From an uncultured Clostridia bacterium (GTDB taxonomy: Bacteria; Bacillota; Clostridia; Christensenellales; Borkfalkiaceae): a stretch of 64,000 bases of DNA. The notes beneath the pieces are model-generated. The model made no database searches and was not told the origin of the DNA. It was given only the letters and a program-made list of their open reading frames with translations. Numbering within the stretch: position 1 is the first letter of the stretch; the number at the start of each line of letters is the position of its first letter. The stretch spans positions 1-64,000 of the forward strand of contig CANROE010000007.1 of the NCBI GenBank assembly GCA_947632195.1. Reading direction: 5' to 3'. Below are positions 47,525-57,099 of the stretch, one piece after another. A program made the position numbers and the translations under genes.

Positions 47525-47764
47525 ATGAATTTCGACACTTGGTTCCATAACCAAAACAAACTTGTACAGATCATTTTGCTTATCATTCCCTTCGTCGGCT
47601 GGATCCTCGACCTCCTCGTCCGCTGGTCCGCCTTCCTGAAAAAGCAGACGACCGTCAACCTCATTATGGCGCTCGTCATCACCATCTTCGGCGGATTCTG
47701 GATCCTCACCATCCTCGACGCCGTCATGATCGCACTCAACAACAAACTCTTCCTCGAAGAATAA
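47525..47764 (+). CDS. small hydrophobic membrane protein, paralog 2
   Basis: MNFDTWFHNQNKLVQIILLIIPFVGWILDLLVRWSAFLKKQT... Confidence 0.8.
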   Translation: MNFDTWFHNQNKLVQIILLIIPFVGWILDLLVRWSAFLKKQTTVNLIMALVITIFGGFWILTILDAVMIALNNKLFLEE

Positions 47765-47827
47765 CAAAGACATGCAAAAGGGCTCCCGCGCGGAGCCCTT
47801 TTTGCGTGCCGTAAAATACGAAAAAGA

Positions 47828-48880
47828 TCAAAGATCGAACGCGATGGCGGTAATATCGTCGTCGAACGCGCCGCAGAATTCCCGCAGCGCCTCTTTCAGC
47901 CGTTCGATGAACCGCTCCGCGCCCGCGCTCTTTTGCAAAATGCTCTCCACCCGTTCGAGCCCGAACTGTTCCCCCTTGTCGTTGCGGCTCTCGATCACGC
48001 CGTCGGTGAGCAGCACGAGAATGTCCCCTCGGCGGTAGGAGATCGTCCTGTCCTCATAGCCGAAGTCGGGGATCCAATTCGAGACGGGGGGCGCGCTCAT
48101 CACGATCTCGTCGATCCCCGCGTCGCTTTTGAGAAGCAGGGGCGCGTTGTGCCCCGCCACGCAGTAGCGGACCCGCCGCTCCTCCTCTTCAATGCGCACG
48201 GCCGCCGCCGTGATGTACGAACGCTCGTCGAGATTGAGTTCGCGGTACTTTTTGCTCAGCGTCCTGAGCGCCTTTGCGGGAGAGGGCTCGCTCCTGTCCC
48301 ACCCCGCTTTGACGAACGCGGAGAGCATGCCCGCCGAAATGCCCTTGCCCGACACGTCGGCAAGGAGCCCCATCGTGCAGTTCCCCTGCAAATAGACGTC
48401 GGGAAGATCCCCGCCGATCTCGCGGCAGGGCTCGAACATAAAGGAGTAGGGCACGCCGCCGAAGGGCGTCGCGGGCGGGAGAAGGCGCTGCTGGATGTCC
48501 TGCGCGGAGTACATTTCCCGCGCGATCTCCGTCTCATAAGAGCCGTCCACCACCCCTAAATACAGCTTGCCGAGGGGCTGCACCTTGATGCGCAGGGGCA
48601 CGTTCTCCCCCGCCGCGTTGCGCAGGACGACGAGACGGAAGGCGAGCCCGTGATTGGCGATCGCCTCCTGAAAGAGGGCGCGCATGGGACAGAAGGCGCA
48701 CTTTTCGCCGCCGCCGCAGTCCGCCTCCGCACAGCCGATGGCGTCCTTTAACGTGCCTTTGCCCTTGGACATCGGAAAATAGTCCCGAAACGCGCGGCTT
48801 GCATAGCGCACTCTGAGATTTTTGTCCACCACGATCGCCGCCGTGGGCAGATTGTTGAGAATGTTTCGGTAGAGATTCAT
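47828..48880 (-). CDS. SpoIIE-type PP2C phosphatase with N-terminal PAS domain
   Basis: PAS NLPTAAIVVDKNLRVRYASRAFRDYF; GLLADVSGKGISAGMLSAF; GDILVLLTDGVIESRND. Confidence 0.9.
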   Translation of the reverse strand: MNLYRNILNNLPTAAIVVDKNLRVRYASRAFRDYFPMSKGKGTLKDAIGCAEADCGGGEKCAFCPMRALFQEAIANHGLAFRLVVLRNAAGENVPLRIKVQPLGKLYLGVVDGSYETEIAREMYSAQDIQQRLLPPATPFGGVPYSFMFEPCREIGGDLPDVYLQGNCTMGLLADVSGKGISAGMLSAFVKAGWDRSEPSPAKALRTLSKKYRELNLDERSYITAAAVRIEEEERRVRYCVAGHNAPLLLKSDAGIDEIVMSAPPVSNWIPDFGYEDRTISYRRGDILVLLTDGVIESRNDKGEQFGLERVESILQKSAGAERFIERLKEALREFCGAFDDDITAIAFDL

Positions 48881-48881
48881 A

Positions 48882-49742
48882 CTATCCCCTGAACATTTTG
48901 AGCGCCCCGTGAACGATCTCCGCGCGGAAAGAGCTGCTCTCGTGGAGTTCGCCGTCGTATTGGGCGGTGAAGGGCGGCTCCATCTCCAATACGGCCTCGC
49001 GGCACAGAATGTGGCGGGCGTACGGCAGGGAGAGCACCTTCCCGCGCATGAGCTTGATGAGCGGGACAAGTTTGTGCTTGGGGCACTCCACATAGACGAG
49101 TTCGAGTTGTCCGTCGTCGATCTTTGCGGGCGGGCAGATGGGAATGCCGCCTCCGAAACGGCTCCCGTTGCACACGGCGGCGAGGAGAAAGTTGCCCTCT
49201 TCGCTCCCGCCGTTTGCGGAAATTTTCATCTTCAACCCGCCGAACTTGCGCAGCGAGGTGAGCAGGGAAAGAAAATATTTGCTCTTGGCGCGGAAGTGTT
49301 TCATGCGCTCGCAGCGGAGAAGAATATCCACGTCGATCCCCACGCCCGCGATGTTGAGGCTGCGCAGCCCGTTTGAAAAGGAGAGATAGTCGGTAAAGAC
49401 GGGCTCCTTCCCCAAAATGAGGTCGAGCGCTTTGATCCCCTGCGGAATGCCCGCTGCGGCCGCAAAGTCGTTGCCCGTCCCCGCAGGGATCAGCCCGAGC
49501 GTACACGCCGCAGGGTCTTTGAGCCCGCACAGCACGCCGTTCAGCGTGCCGTCTCCGCCCACCACGACGATGATAGGCGATCCGTCCGAGGCGGAAATTT
49601 TCGCCGCAAGCTCCCCGCCCTCCCCCTTATGGGAGGTGACGAAAAAACGGTAAGGGAGCTTTTCGCGCTCCATGCGCGCCTTGATCTCTTCAAACAGTTT
49701 TGCCTTCTTCCCCTTTAAGGGTTTTGCGATAAAGTAAAACAT
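48882..49742 (-). CDS. diacylglycerol/lipid kinase family protein (YegS/BmrU-like)
   Basis: VVVGGDGTLNGVLCGL, LGLIPAGTGNDFA. Confidence 0.93.
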   Translation of the reverse strand: MFYFIAKPLKGKKAKLFEEIKARMEREKLPYRFFVTSHKGEGGELAAKISASDGSPIIVVVGGDGTLNGVLCGLKDPAACTLGLIPAGTGNDFAAAAGIPQGIKALDLILGKEPVFTDYLSFSNGLRSLNIAGVGIDVDILLRCERMKHFRAKSKYFLSLLTSLRKFGGLKMKISANGGSEEGNFLLAAVCNGSRFGGGIPICPPAKIDDGQLELVYVECPKHKLVPLIKLMRGKVLSLPYARHILCREAVLEMEPPFTAQYDGELHESSSFRAEIVHGALKMFRG

Positions 49743-49856
49743 ATTTCCCCCGCAAAACTTTTCCGCGTATCATTATACAACATTCCGCGAAGAATTGCAA
49801 TTTGTTTTGAAAGCTGGTATAATATTCTTCACGGAAATCTTTTTTCCGCCGATAAT

Positions 49857-51206
49857 ATGATGAAACCGACCATTCCCGAAAACTTGATCGCGCTCGCAAA
49901 CGCCTGCGAAAAGCCGCTCTATCTCGTGGGCGGGAGCGTGAGAGACTTTCTCTGCGGCTGTCCCATCACCCCCCGCACCGACTTCGACCTCGCCTCCCCC
50001 ATGCCCGAAGAGGAGCTCCTCGCCGCCGCACGCAGCTGCGGTTTTACCGTGACCTCCGTCTACCGCAACACGGGCACCGTAAAACTTGCCGACCCCCAAA
50101 ACATCGGCTACGAGTTCACCCGTTTCCGCTCTGACAAATATGTGCGCGGCATGCACTCCCCTGCGGAGATCACCTTCACCGAGGACATCTTCACCGACGC
50201 CCGCCGCCGCGATTTTTGCGCAAACGCCGTCTATTACGACCTCAAAAGACAGGAATTTGCCGACCCGCTCGGCGGCATTGCCGACATCGGCAAAAAGATC
50301 CTGCGCACCGTCGCGCCCGCCTCCAAGGTGTTCGGCGAGGACGGGCTCAGGCTCATGCGGCTCGCCCGTATCGCCGCCCAGACGGGCTTTTCTCCCGATG
50401 AAGAGTGCCTCGCGGGGGCAAAGGAGCACTGCGCGCTCATCCGAGACATCGTGCCCGAGCGCATCTTTTCCGAGCTCATGCTCCTTCTGCGGGCGGACGA
50501 AAAACACGAGGATAGGACGGCAGTCTATCGCGGGCTGTGCATTCTGCGGGACACGGGGGTCCTCAAAGAGATCCTGCCCGAACTCGCCCTCGGCGAGGGA
50601 ATGGCGCAGCGGCCCCAATTCCACGACCACGACGTTCTGGAACACTCCCTGCGCTGTGCGATGTACGCGCCCGCCGAGGTCCGCCTTGCCGCCCTTCTGC
50701 ACGACGTGGGAAAGCCCTATTGCTATCTCCGCGACGGGAATTATCACGCCCACGCCGAGGAGGGAGAACGGCTCGCGCGGGACATTCTCACCCGCTTGAA
50801 AGCCCCAAAAAAACTCACGGAGGAGGTCTGCGCCCTCGTGCGGCTGCATATGCGGGACTACGACCTCTGCATGCGGGAGGGAAAACTCCGCGCCGAGTTT
50901 GTGGAAAATTATCCCCTCCTCCCCAAACTCTTCCTCATCAAACAGGCGGACTATTCCGCCTGCAAGGACGATCTTTCGGAGGCGCCCGTGCTGAAAAAAT
51001 GGCGGGCGCTGCTCGAAAAAATGGAGAGCGAGGGCGTACCCTTCACCCTCTCCGCGCTCGCCGTGAACGGCGACGACCTGCTCGCCGCAGGCGTTCCCCC
51101 GCAGGACGTGGGCAAAACGCTGCACGGGTTGCTGCTCCGCTGCGCGCAGGACGGCAGGCTGAATACGCGGGAAAAACTGTTAAAACACCTCGCTAAGGAC
51201 AAATAA
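49857..51206 (+). CDS. cca: CCA tRNA nucleotidyltransferase with HD domain
   Basis: LYLVGGSVRDFLCG, RRRDFCANAVYYD, DGLRLMRLARIAAQTGF, LHDVGKP; promoter TTGCAA-17-TATAAT at 49795-49823. Confidence 0.92.
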   Translation: MMKPTIPENLIALANACEKPLYLVGGSVRDFLCGCPITPRTDFDLASPMPEEELLAAARSCGFTVTSVYRNTGTVKLADPQNIGYEFTRFRSDKYVRGMHSPAEITFTEDIFTDARRRDFCANAVYYDLKRQEFADPLGGIADIGKKILRTVAPASKVFGEDGLRLMRLARIAAQTGFSPDEECLAGAKEHCALIRDIVPERIFSELMLLLRADEKHEDRTAVYRGLCILRDTGVLKEILPELALGEGMAQRPQFHDHDVLEHSLRCAMYAPAEVRLAALLHDVGKPYCYLRDGNYHAHAEEGERLARDILTRLKAPKKLTEEVCALVRLHMRDYDLCMREGKLRAEFVENYPLLPKLFLIKQADYSACKDDLSEAPVLKKWRALLEKMESEGVPFTLSALAVNGDDLLAAGVPPQDVGKTLHGLLLRCAQDGRLNTREKLLKHLAKDK

Positions 51207-51261
51207 AATGCGCCGCACCCCCGAATTTTTACGAATTTTGCGCAAACCCGCCAAAAACGCG

Positions 51262-51290
51262 TTGACTTGTCCGCAAAAATAGTGTAAAAT
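51262..51290 (+). promoter_or_regulatory. SigA-type promoter of rpsF-ssb-rpsR
   Basis: TTGACT-17-TAAAAT. Confidence 0.75.
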
Positions 51291-51299
51291 AATGGAACA

Positions 51300-51340
51300 A
51301 ACCTTGCGTGCCCTTTGCGGTACGCCGAATAGACCGGGAG
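51300..51340 (+). promoter_or_regulatory. possible S6:S18 autoregulatory leader
   Basis: TGCGGTACGCCGAATAGACCGG resembles the S6:S18 binding element and is in the expected place; not tested by covariance model. Confidence 0.4.
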
Positions 51341-51349
51341 GTGAAAAAA

Positions 51350-51634
51350 ATGCAAAAGTACGAAATGCTCATTCTCCTCAACAGCGAGTTGACGGAAGAG
51401 GCGAGAGAGGCGGAGCTCGGAAAGTATTCCAAGATCGTCTCCGACATGGGCGGGACTGTGGAGTCCTTCGACAAATGGGGCGTGAAAAAGACGACCTATC
51501 CCATCAAATTCAAGTCGGACGCTTTCTACGCATTGATGACATTCGTCGCGGACGGACCCGTCGTTGCAGAGCTTGACCGTATTGCGGGCATCTCGGGCGA
51601 CTGCCTTCGCCGCATGATCACGAAAATCAACTGA
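51350..51634 (+). CDS. rpsF: 30S ribosomal protein S6
   Basis: MQKYEMLILLNSELTEEAREAELGKY. Confidence 0.96.
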   Translation: MQKYEMLILLNSELTEEAREAELGKYSKIVSDMGGTVESFDKWGVKKTTYPIKFKSDAFYALMTFVADGPVVAELDRIAGISGDCLRRMITKIN

Positions 51635-51646
51635 CAAGAGGCAAGT

Positions 51647-52075
51647 ATGAACAAGGTGTTTTTGATCGGTAATCTCACGCGCGATCCCGAACTCACCGAG
51701 ACGGCGGGCGGGGTGAGCGTGTGCCACTTTGCGATTGCGGTAAACCGCAACTACACGGGCTCCGACGGCGAGCGCCAGACGGACTTTTTTAACGTGACCG
51801 CATGGCGCGGACTTGCCGACACCGTGGCGCGCTATACCAAAAAGGGCAACAAAGTGGCGGTGACGGGCAGTATCCAGATCCGCAACTACGAGGACAACCA
51901 GGGCCAGCGCCGCACGGCGGTGGACGTGATCGCTCAGGACATCGAGTTCCTCACCGCGAGAAACAGCGGATCGGACGAGTACGATCCCTCCGTTTCATCC
52001 GCACCCGCAGGCGCGCCTGCCAAAAAGAAACCCACCTTGCAGTCGTTTGACGACGACGGCGACATTCCGTTCTGA
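51647..52075 (+). CDS. ssb: single-stranded DNA-binding protein
   Basis: MNKVFLIGNLTRDPEL, C-term DDDGDIPF. Confidence 0.98.
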   Translation: MNKVFLIGNLTRDPELTETAGGVSVCHFAIAVNRNYTGSDGERQTDFFNVTAWRGLADTVARYTKKGNKVAVTGSIQIRNYEDNQGQRRTAVDVIAQDIEFLTARNSGSDEYDPSVSSAPAGAPAKKKPTLQSFDDDGDIPF

Positions 52076-52115
52076 AAAACGGGACCATTTCTAAATCATC
52101 AAGGAGAATTTCATC

Positions 52116-52520
52116 ATGGAAGAGAATGAAAACGTCGAAACGGTAGAAGAGACAACCGCGGCGGAAGTCCCCGCAGAAGAGCCCGCAGCAGAGCCCGTGG
52201 CGGAGACCGCAGCGGAGACCGTAGCGCCTGCGGAAAACGAGGCGGCTCCCGAACAGGAGGAGAGAACGCGCGAGCGCGGCGAACGCCCCGCAAAGAAAGG
52301 CTTTAAAAAGCAGAATTTCAAAAAGGTGTGCCTTTTCTGCCAGGAAAAGACGGCAAAGATCGACTATAAGGACGTCGGCAAGCTGCGCAAGTACGTTGCG
52401 GAAGGCGGAAAGATTTTGCCCCGCAGAATGACGGGCACCTGCGCCAAGCACCAGAGAGAGCTTGCGATCGCGATCAAGCGCGCGCGCATTGCCGCCCTCC
52501 TGCCGTTCAAAGCCGACTAA
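52116..52520 (+). CDS. rpsR: 30S ribosomal protein S18 with acidic N-terminal extension
   Basis: [63 protein letters not shown]. Confidence 0.96.
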   Translation: MEENENVETVEETTAAEVPAEEPAAEPVAETAAETVAPAENEAAPEQEERTRERGERPAKKGFKKQNFKKVCLFCQEKTAKIDYKDVGKLRKYVAEGGKILPRRMTGTCAKHQRELAIAIKRARIAALLPFKAD

Positions 52521-52579
52521 ACGGACACAAATTACTATGCTAAGCACAAATAAAAGCACTCCCAAGCGGAGTGCTTTTG

Positions 52580-52807
52580 TTATTGTCCGTCATATTTTAT
52601 CCCATATTCATCTTCCAGCCCAAGAAGATGATCGGCAGAAACGGAGAAAATTTCGCAGAGCTTTTTAAGGCTCGTAATATCCGGTTCCGTTCTCCCCTGT
52701 TCCCACGACGCATAACAATTCGGAGAAACTTGCAACCGTAAATAGACGTCTTTTTGCGTCATGCCCCGCGATTTTCGGATCTCTTTGAGTTGCAAGTGAA
52801 ATTCCAT
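52580..52807 (-). CDS. XRE-family helix-turn-helix regulator
   Basis: LKEIRKSRGMTQKDVYLRLQVSPNCYASWEQGRTEPDITSLKKLCEIFSVSADHLLGL. Confidence 0.94.
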   Translation of the reverse strand: MEFHLQLKEIRKSRGMTQKDVYLRLQVSPNCYASWEQGRTEPDITSLKKLCEIFSVSADHLLGLEDEYGIKYDGQ

Positions 52808-52827
52808 GCTATAATTTTAACCATTTC

Positions 52828-52891
52828 CTACCCAAAACGGGTTGACACTACCCAATTTAAGTAGTATAATGCATGTACACAGTTTGGGTAG
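52828..52891. promoter_or_regulatory. promoter TTGACA(52842)-17-TATAAT(52865) with CTACCCAA/TTGGGTAG operator half-sites at 52828, 52848 and 52883
   Basis: consensus promoter; CTACCCAATTTAAGTAG fills the spacer exactly. Confidence 0.82.
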
Positions 52892-52924
52892 AAACCCATT
52901 GTAAATTCAAAAGGAGAAAGATTT

Positions 52925-53479
52925 ATGAAAGATTTTTCGGCAAAAAAGGCAGTTTTGGCGAGCGTCGCTTCCCTTGCGGCATTGATGATGTTGGTTGGAC
53001 TTTATATTCCGTTGGGATTCAGCACTGACGGTCTCGGCGGCCATTACGATGGAATTTACATGCTCTATTATTTCAATTATTACATTTTTTCCGCCGAATC
53101 GCAGATTCTGCGGTTTATGGCAATGGGGTTTGAGTGCTATATGCAACTGTTGTGTTCCATCGTTCTGGTCACGGTCAACATTGTCGGAATTTTCTGCTTT
53201 TCCCGCAAAACAAGCGGGCGAATCGCCTTAATCAGCGTTCTTATTGCGATCGTTTTTTCTTGTGCTTATATGTTCGAGGGTCTCTTTTTTGGGCGGGACA
53301 TAAAAGGAAATCGAATCCTTACATACTCCTATTTGCTCCCTATCATCACCGCCGTGATCGCGGCTGCTTTCTTGATCTGCAAATTTGCGATCAAAGAGAA
53401 AAACGTACCCGCAGAAACTGTTAACTCGCTTGACGCGGAAACGAAAAAAGAGGAAGAAACATCCTCCTCGGAAAATTAA
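52925..53479 (+). CDS. hypothetical multi-TM membrane protein
   Basis: 184 aa with about four hydrophobic segments, SD AAGGAG. Confidence 0.7.
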   Translation: MKDFSAKKAVLASVASLAALMMLVGLYIPLGFSTDGLGGHYDGIYMLYYFNYYIFSAESQILRFMAMGFECYMQLLCSIVLVTVNIVGIFCFSRKTSGRIALISVLIAIVFSCAYMFEGLFFGRDIKGNRILTYSYLLPIITAVIAAAFLICKFAIKEKNVPAETVNSLDAETKKEEETSSSEN

Positions 53480-53604
53480 AAACTTTCAAAACGCTCCCAC
53501 GTCGGGAGCGTCCATAGGGAATCGCAAAACAACGGCGGGGAAGATTCCCCGCCGTTTTTAAATGATCTTTTATCGCGTTTCGCCCATACCTTTCCGTTGC
53601 TCCG

Positions 53605-54522
53605 TCAATCCATGTAGTCTTGAAAGCTGTTTTCAAGTTGCGTTTTGACGGCTGCTTTGAGCGCGGCGGTCACATCGAACGCACCGCCGATTTTCGCCGT
53701 CTCTTTTGCGTAATCCCCCCTTTCAAAGGCAAGATCGTAGGCTAAGCGGAAACTTTTATAGTAGTTGAGCTCCGCGCTGAAATACGGGTCGGGCTGAATG
53801 AACATACTGTTATACGCCCGAATGATACCCGAGATCGGCACGCCGTAAGCGTTCTCGTCCAATGCCGCCCAGTTATCGCATTGATACTTCCATGTCTTTT
53901 GGAACTCTGCTTTGACCTCTTTCAAGGCGCGCTCTTCCGCTGCGCTCAGAGGCTTGAAGTCCCGCATAAAGCCCGTGTTTTCTTCGACCTGCGAAAGATC
54001 GCTCATACCGGAGAGAACGGCGAGTACGCCCTCGCGCGAGGCAGAAAACCGAATAGCAAAGCTCGCGGGAGAGGCGTCCCCATCAATCTCTTTGAGGATA
54101 TGCTCCGCGCCCGTTGGCACGCGGGCAAGCGCGCCGCCCTTTACGGGCTCCATGACAATGACACGCTTTCCGTGCTTGCGGATCACTTCGTAGCACATTT
54201 TCGACTGAATGAAGGGTTCTTCCCAATCGTAATAGTTCAAAACGATCTGCACGGCGTCCACCTCGGGGTGCTCGGTTAGAATTTGATCGAGGTGCTCCGC
54301 GTCGTCGTGAGATAGTAGTCAAAGTATTCCACCCCGCACTTTTCAAGCTGTTCGTTGAAAATTTCTTCCACTCTGCCTTCTGCGGGCATTTGGAAGGTGG
54401 GAAATTTGCTCTAAAAAGAGGTCTACCATTTTCTTGAATTGTTCCATGTCGATGTCGGCCCCGCTAACGCTATTTAGCGGCAGCCGCATGAGTCCGAATC
54501 CCAATTTTTTGATTTCACGCAT
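53605..54522 (-). pseudogene. aldo/keto reductase remnant with two internal deletions
   Basis: MREIKKLGFGLMRLPL (54522), then out-of-frame QMPAEGRVEEIFNEQLEKCGVEYFDYYL, then DDAEHLDQILTEHPEVDAVQIVLNYYDW... Confidence 0.8.
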
Positions 54523-54537
54523 TGTCGTTTTCTCCTT

Positions 54538-55164
54538 TTATTGCTCGGCGCCGGCGTTTAAGTATGGCTTCATCATTGCGGGCAGAAACATGGTGCAGAA
54601 CGTTTTGGTGCGCTCCTCGAAACTGTATGCTCCGCCCGACATATCCCAGCAGAGCATTTCGCCGTAAATGACGTCCGTCAGGGCGTCCGAAAGCGCGCCG
54701 ATCGGCGTGTCCTCTTTGAGTTCGCCCCGTTCGACACCCATTTTTATGATCCCTTTCATGGAATCGGCGTCTTTGCGGAGTTTTTCCCTGTCGTAGGGGC
54801 TGCCCACGAGATCGGGGTCTACGGTATTGCGCACCCACTCCTGGCAGAGTTTGAGCCCGTCCCGTTCGATATGTCCCGAAAAAGTGACCATATAAAATGC
54901 CAGCCGATCCATAAACGAGCCGACGTAGCTTTGCGCCTCTTCGTAAATTTCACGAAACATATCGTGGCTGATCGCAAATACCACATCCTCCTTGCGCTTG
55001 AAATAGGTATAAAACGTCCCGTTTGAAACGCCGCATGCCTTTGTGATCTCCTCGATCGAGGTATTGACGAGCCCCTTTTCGCGGATGATTCTCTTTGCCG
55101 CCTCCAACAGTTTCCTCTTCGTCTCCAAAGCGGCGATCTTTCTGTTCGTCATTTTTTCGGACAT
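54538..55164 (-). CDS. TetR/AcrR family regulator
   Basis: RKLLEAAKRIIREKGLVNTSIEEITKACGVSNGTFYTYFKRKEDVV. Confidence 0.94.
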   Translation of the reverse strand: MSEKMTNRKIAALETKRKLLEAAKRIIREKGLVNTSIEEITKACGVSNGTFYTYFKRKEDVVFAISHDMFREIYEEAQSYVGSFMDRLAFYMVTFSGHIERDGLKLCQEWVRNTVDPDLVGSPYDREKLRKDADSMKGIIKMGVERGELKEDTPIGALSDALTDVIYGEMLCWDMSGGAYSFEERTKTFCTMFLPAMMKPYLNAGAEQ

Positions 55165-55170
55165 GCTTAA

Positions 55171-55749
55171 TTATTCCTTGTCCTTTATAAGGAGCAGGCG
55201 CAGTCCCATAACAATAAAGGGTACGATGACGGCCTGTAAAACCATGCCCAAAAGTCCCGTCTGGATCTGCGACCAGACCGTTGCCGCCGAGAGAGGAGAA
55301 ACGCTCTGGAAAATGGCGGCTATCGTGAGGAACACGAGCCTGCCTGCGACCTGCGCAAGGAGTACTGCAGGGAACGCCATCCAGCCGTTTTGGGCAATGT
55401 GGCGCGAAAACAGTCCCGAAACCGCCCCGAAAACCGCGAGTTCTGCAATCATATAGGGCAGACGAATTGCAGCGGGCATGGGATTGCCGGCAAGCGAAGT
55501 GATCGCAAAACTGATGACGGGGGAAAGGATACCGACGCCCAACCCCCATTTCCAGCCGAGCAGGCACCCGCCGAGAAGGATCGGCAGATACATGGGCAGC
55601 CATTGAACGCCGCCGGGCGCGCCGAGCACGAGATGAATGAGCTGCGGAAGAACTACCGCAAGTGCGATGACACCCAGCGAAATAAGCGTTTTTACCGTGA
55701 TTTTCACACGGAGAGCCACGCTGTGACGCGAAAGAACTTGTTCGATCAT
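55171..55749 (-). CDS. ECF transporter S component-like membrane protein
   Basis: 192 aa, ~6 hydrophobic segments, MYLPILLGGCLLGWKWGLGVGILSPVISFAIT. Confidence 0.7.
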   Translation of the reverse strand: MIEQVLSRHSVALRVKITVKTLISLGVIALAVVLPQLIHLVLGAPGGVQWLPMYLPILLGGCLLGWKWGLGVGILSPVISFAITSLAGNPMPAAIRLPYMIAELAVFGAVSGLFSRHIAQNGWMAFPAVLLAQVAGRLVFLTIAAIFQSVSPLSAATVWSQIQTGLLGMVLQAVIVPFIVMGLRLLLIKDKE

Positions 55750-55796
55750 GATATATTACCTCCGATTTTTACTTTTTCGTTTTTTCTGCTATGGTA

Positions 55797-56966
55797 TTAT
55801 AGGCACATTCTGAAAATCGCTTCCACGTCCTGAGCGTTAAGCGGCTTGAATCCTTGCAACGTCCCGCCGCCACAGGCTTTTTGCGCCATAACGGAGAAAT
55901 TGCTGTCGTCAATGCCGAGTTCGGTGAGCGTGCTTTGCAAACCGAGCGTATGGAAGAAGAAGTCGGAAAGGGCGTCGATCGCGGCATTTGCACCGTCTGT
56001 ATCCGAGAGCGACGTATCTATGCTGAAAACATCCACACCGAATTTTTTGATTTGCGGGGCGGTATTCTCGTCCAACACATATTTGAGCCACCGAGGGGTC
56101 AAAATCGCAAGTCCGAGACCGTGCGTAATATCATAAAACGCGGAAAGCTCATGCTCCATCATATGGCAGGAGACATCTTGGTCTATCCCTGCGGCAACAA
56201 AGTCGTTCAATGCCCAGGAAGATGCCCACATGAGATTTGCGCGCGCCTCGTAGTTGTCGGGAGTTTCGAGTGCGATCGGAGCGTACTTGACGACCGTCTT
56301 GATGAGCTCTGTTATAACGCGGTCGATAAAATCCATTTTGGGCTGCATTGTAAAGTAGAAACTGTCAAAGACGTGCGAAAGAATATCCACGCTGCCGCAA
56401 GCCGTCTGAAATTTACTGACCGAATAGGTGTTTTCGGGGTTCAAAAAGGACGCTTTGGGCTGCAACAGCGGGCTGAGAATGGCAAGTTTTTCATGCGTCT
56501 GCATATTCGAGATCACGCCGCCGCAATCCATTTCGGAGCCTGTCGCCGCAAGCGTGAGAACGGTGACGATCGGCAATGCGTTTACGACGGAAGCCGTACC
56601 TTTTACCAGATCCCAAGCGTCGCCGTCGTAATATGTTGCCGCAGCGATCGCCTTTGTGCAGTCTATGGTAGAGCCGCCGCCGACCGCGAGCAGAACGTCG
56701 ATCTTGTTTTGTTTGCAGATTTCCGCGCCTCGGTTGACGGTCGTATGACGGGGATTGGGTTCCACGCCCGAAAGTTCAAAACATTCCAGCCCCGCCTCCG
56801 CAATTTCTTTCAGCACTTTCTCATAAAGTCCGATTCTCTTGATCGAGCCGCCGCCGTAGACGAGAAGGACTCTTTGCCCGTACTTTTTGAGTTCTTCCCC
56901 GAGATTTTTCAGTTGATCCTTGCCAAAATAAACCTTTGTGGTGTTTTGAAAAACAAAATCGTTCAT
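55797..56966 (-). CDS. iron-containing alcohol dehydrogenase
   Basis: FQNTTKVYFGKDQL, VGGGSTIDCTKAIA, MEHELSAFYDITHGLGLAI. Confidence 0.94.
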   Translation of the reverse strand: MNDFVFQNTTKVYFGKDQLKNLGEELKKYGQRVLLVYGGGSIKRIGLYEKVLKEIAEAGLECFELSGVEPNPRHTTVNRGAEICKQNKIDVLLAVGGGSTIDCTKAIAAATYYDGDAWDLVKGTASVVNALPIVTVLTLAATGSEMDCGGVISNMQTHEKLAILSPLLQPKASFLNPENTYSVSKFQTACGSVDILSHVFDSFYFTMQPKMDFIDRVITELIKTVVKYAPIALETPDNYEARANLMWASSWALNDFVAAGIDQDVSCHMMEHELSAFYDITHGLGLAILTPRWLKYVLDENTAPQIKKFGVDVFSIDTSLSDTDGANAAIDALSDFFFHTLGLQSTLTELGIDDSNFSVMAQKACGGGTLQGFKPLNAQDVEAIFRMCL

Positions 56967-57099
56967 TTTAAGTCTCCTTTTTGATTCTTCGATTTGATTA
57001 TACCACATTCACTGAATGAAAGTCAATGATTTTCATTCACCTATATAAAAAATTTTCTTGTCCGCGACTTTTCGGTAGGATAAGCGTCGGAGCGTATTT

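Noticed and set aside
53605-56966. AKR-TetR-ECF S-Fe-ADH as a novel system
   Set aside because: Plausible local neighbourhood, but each family is common and I see no shared regulatory signal
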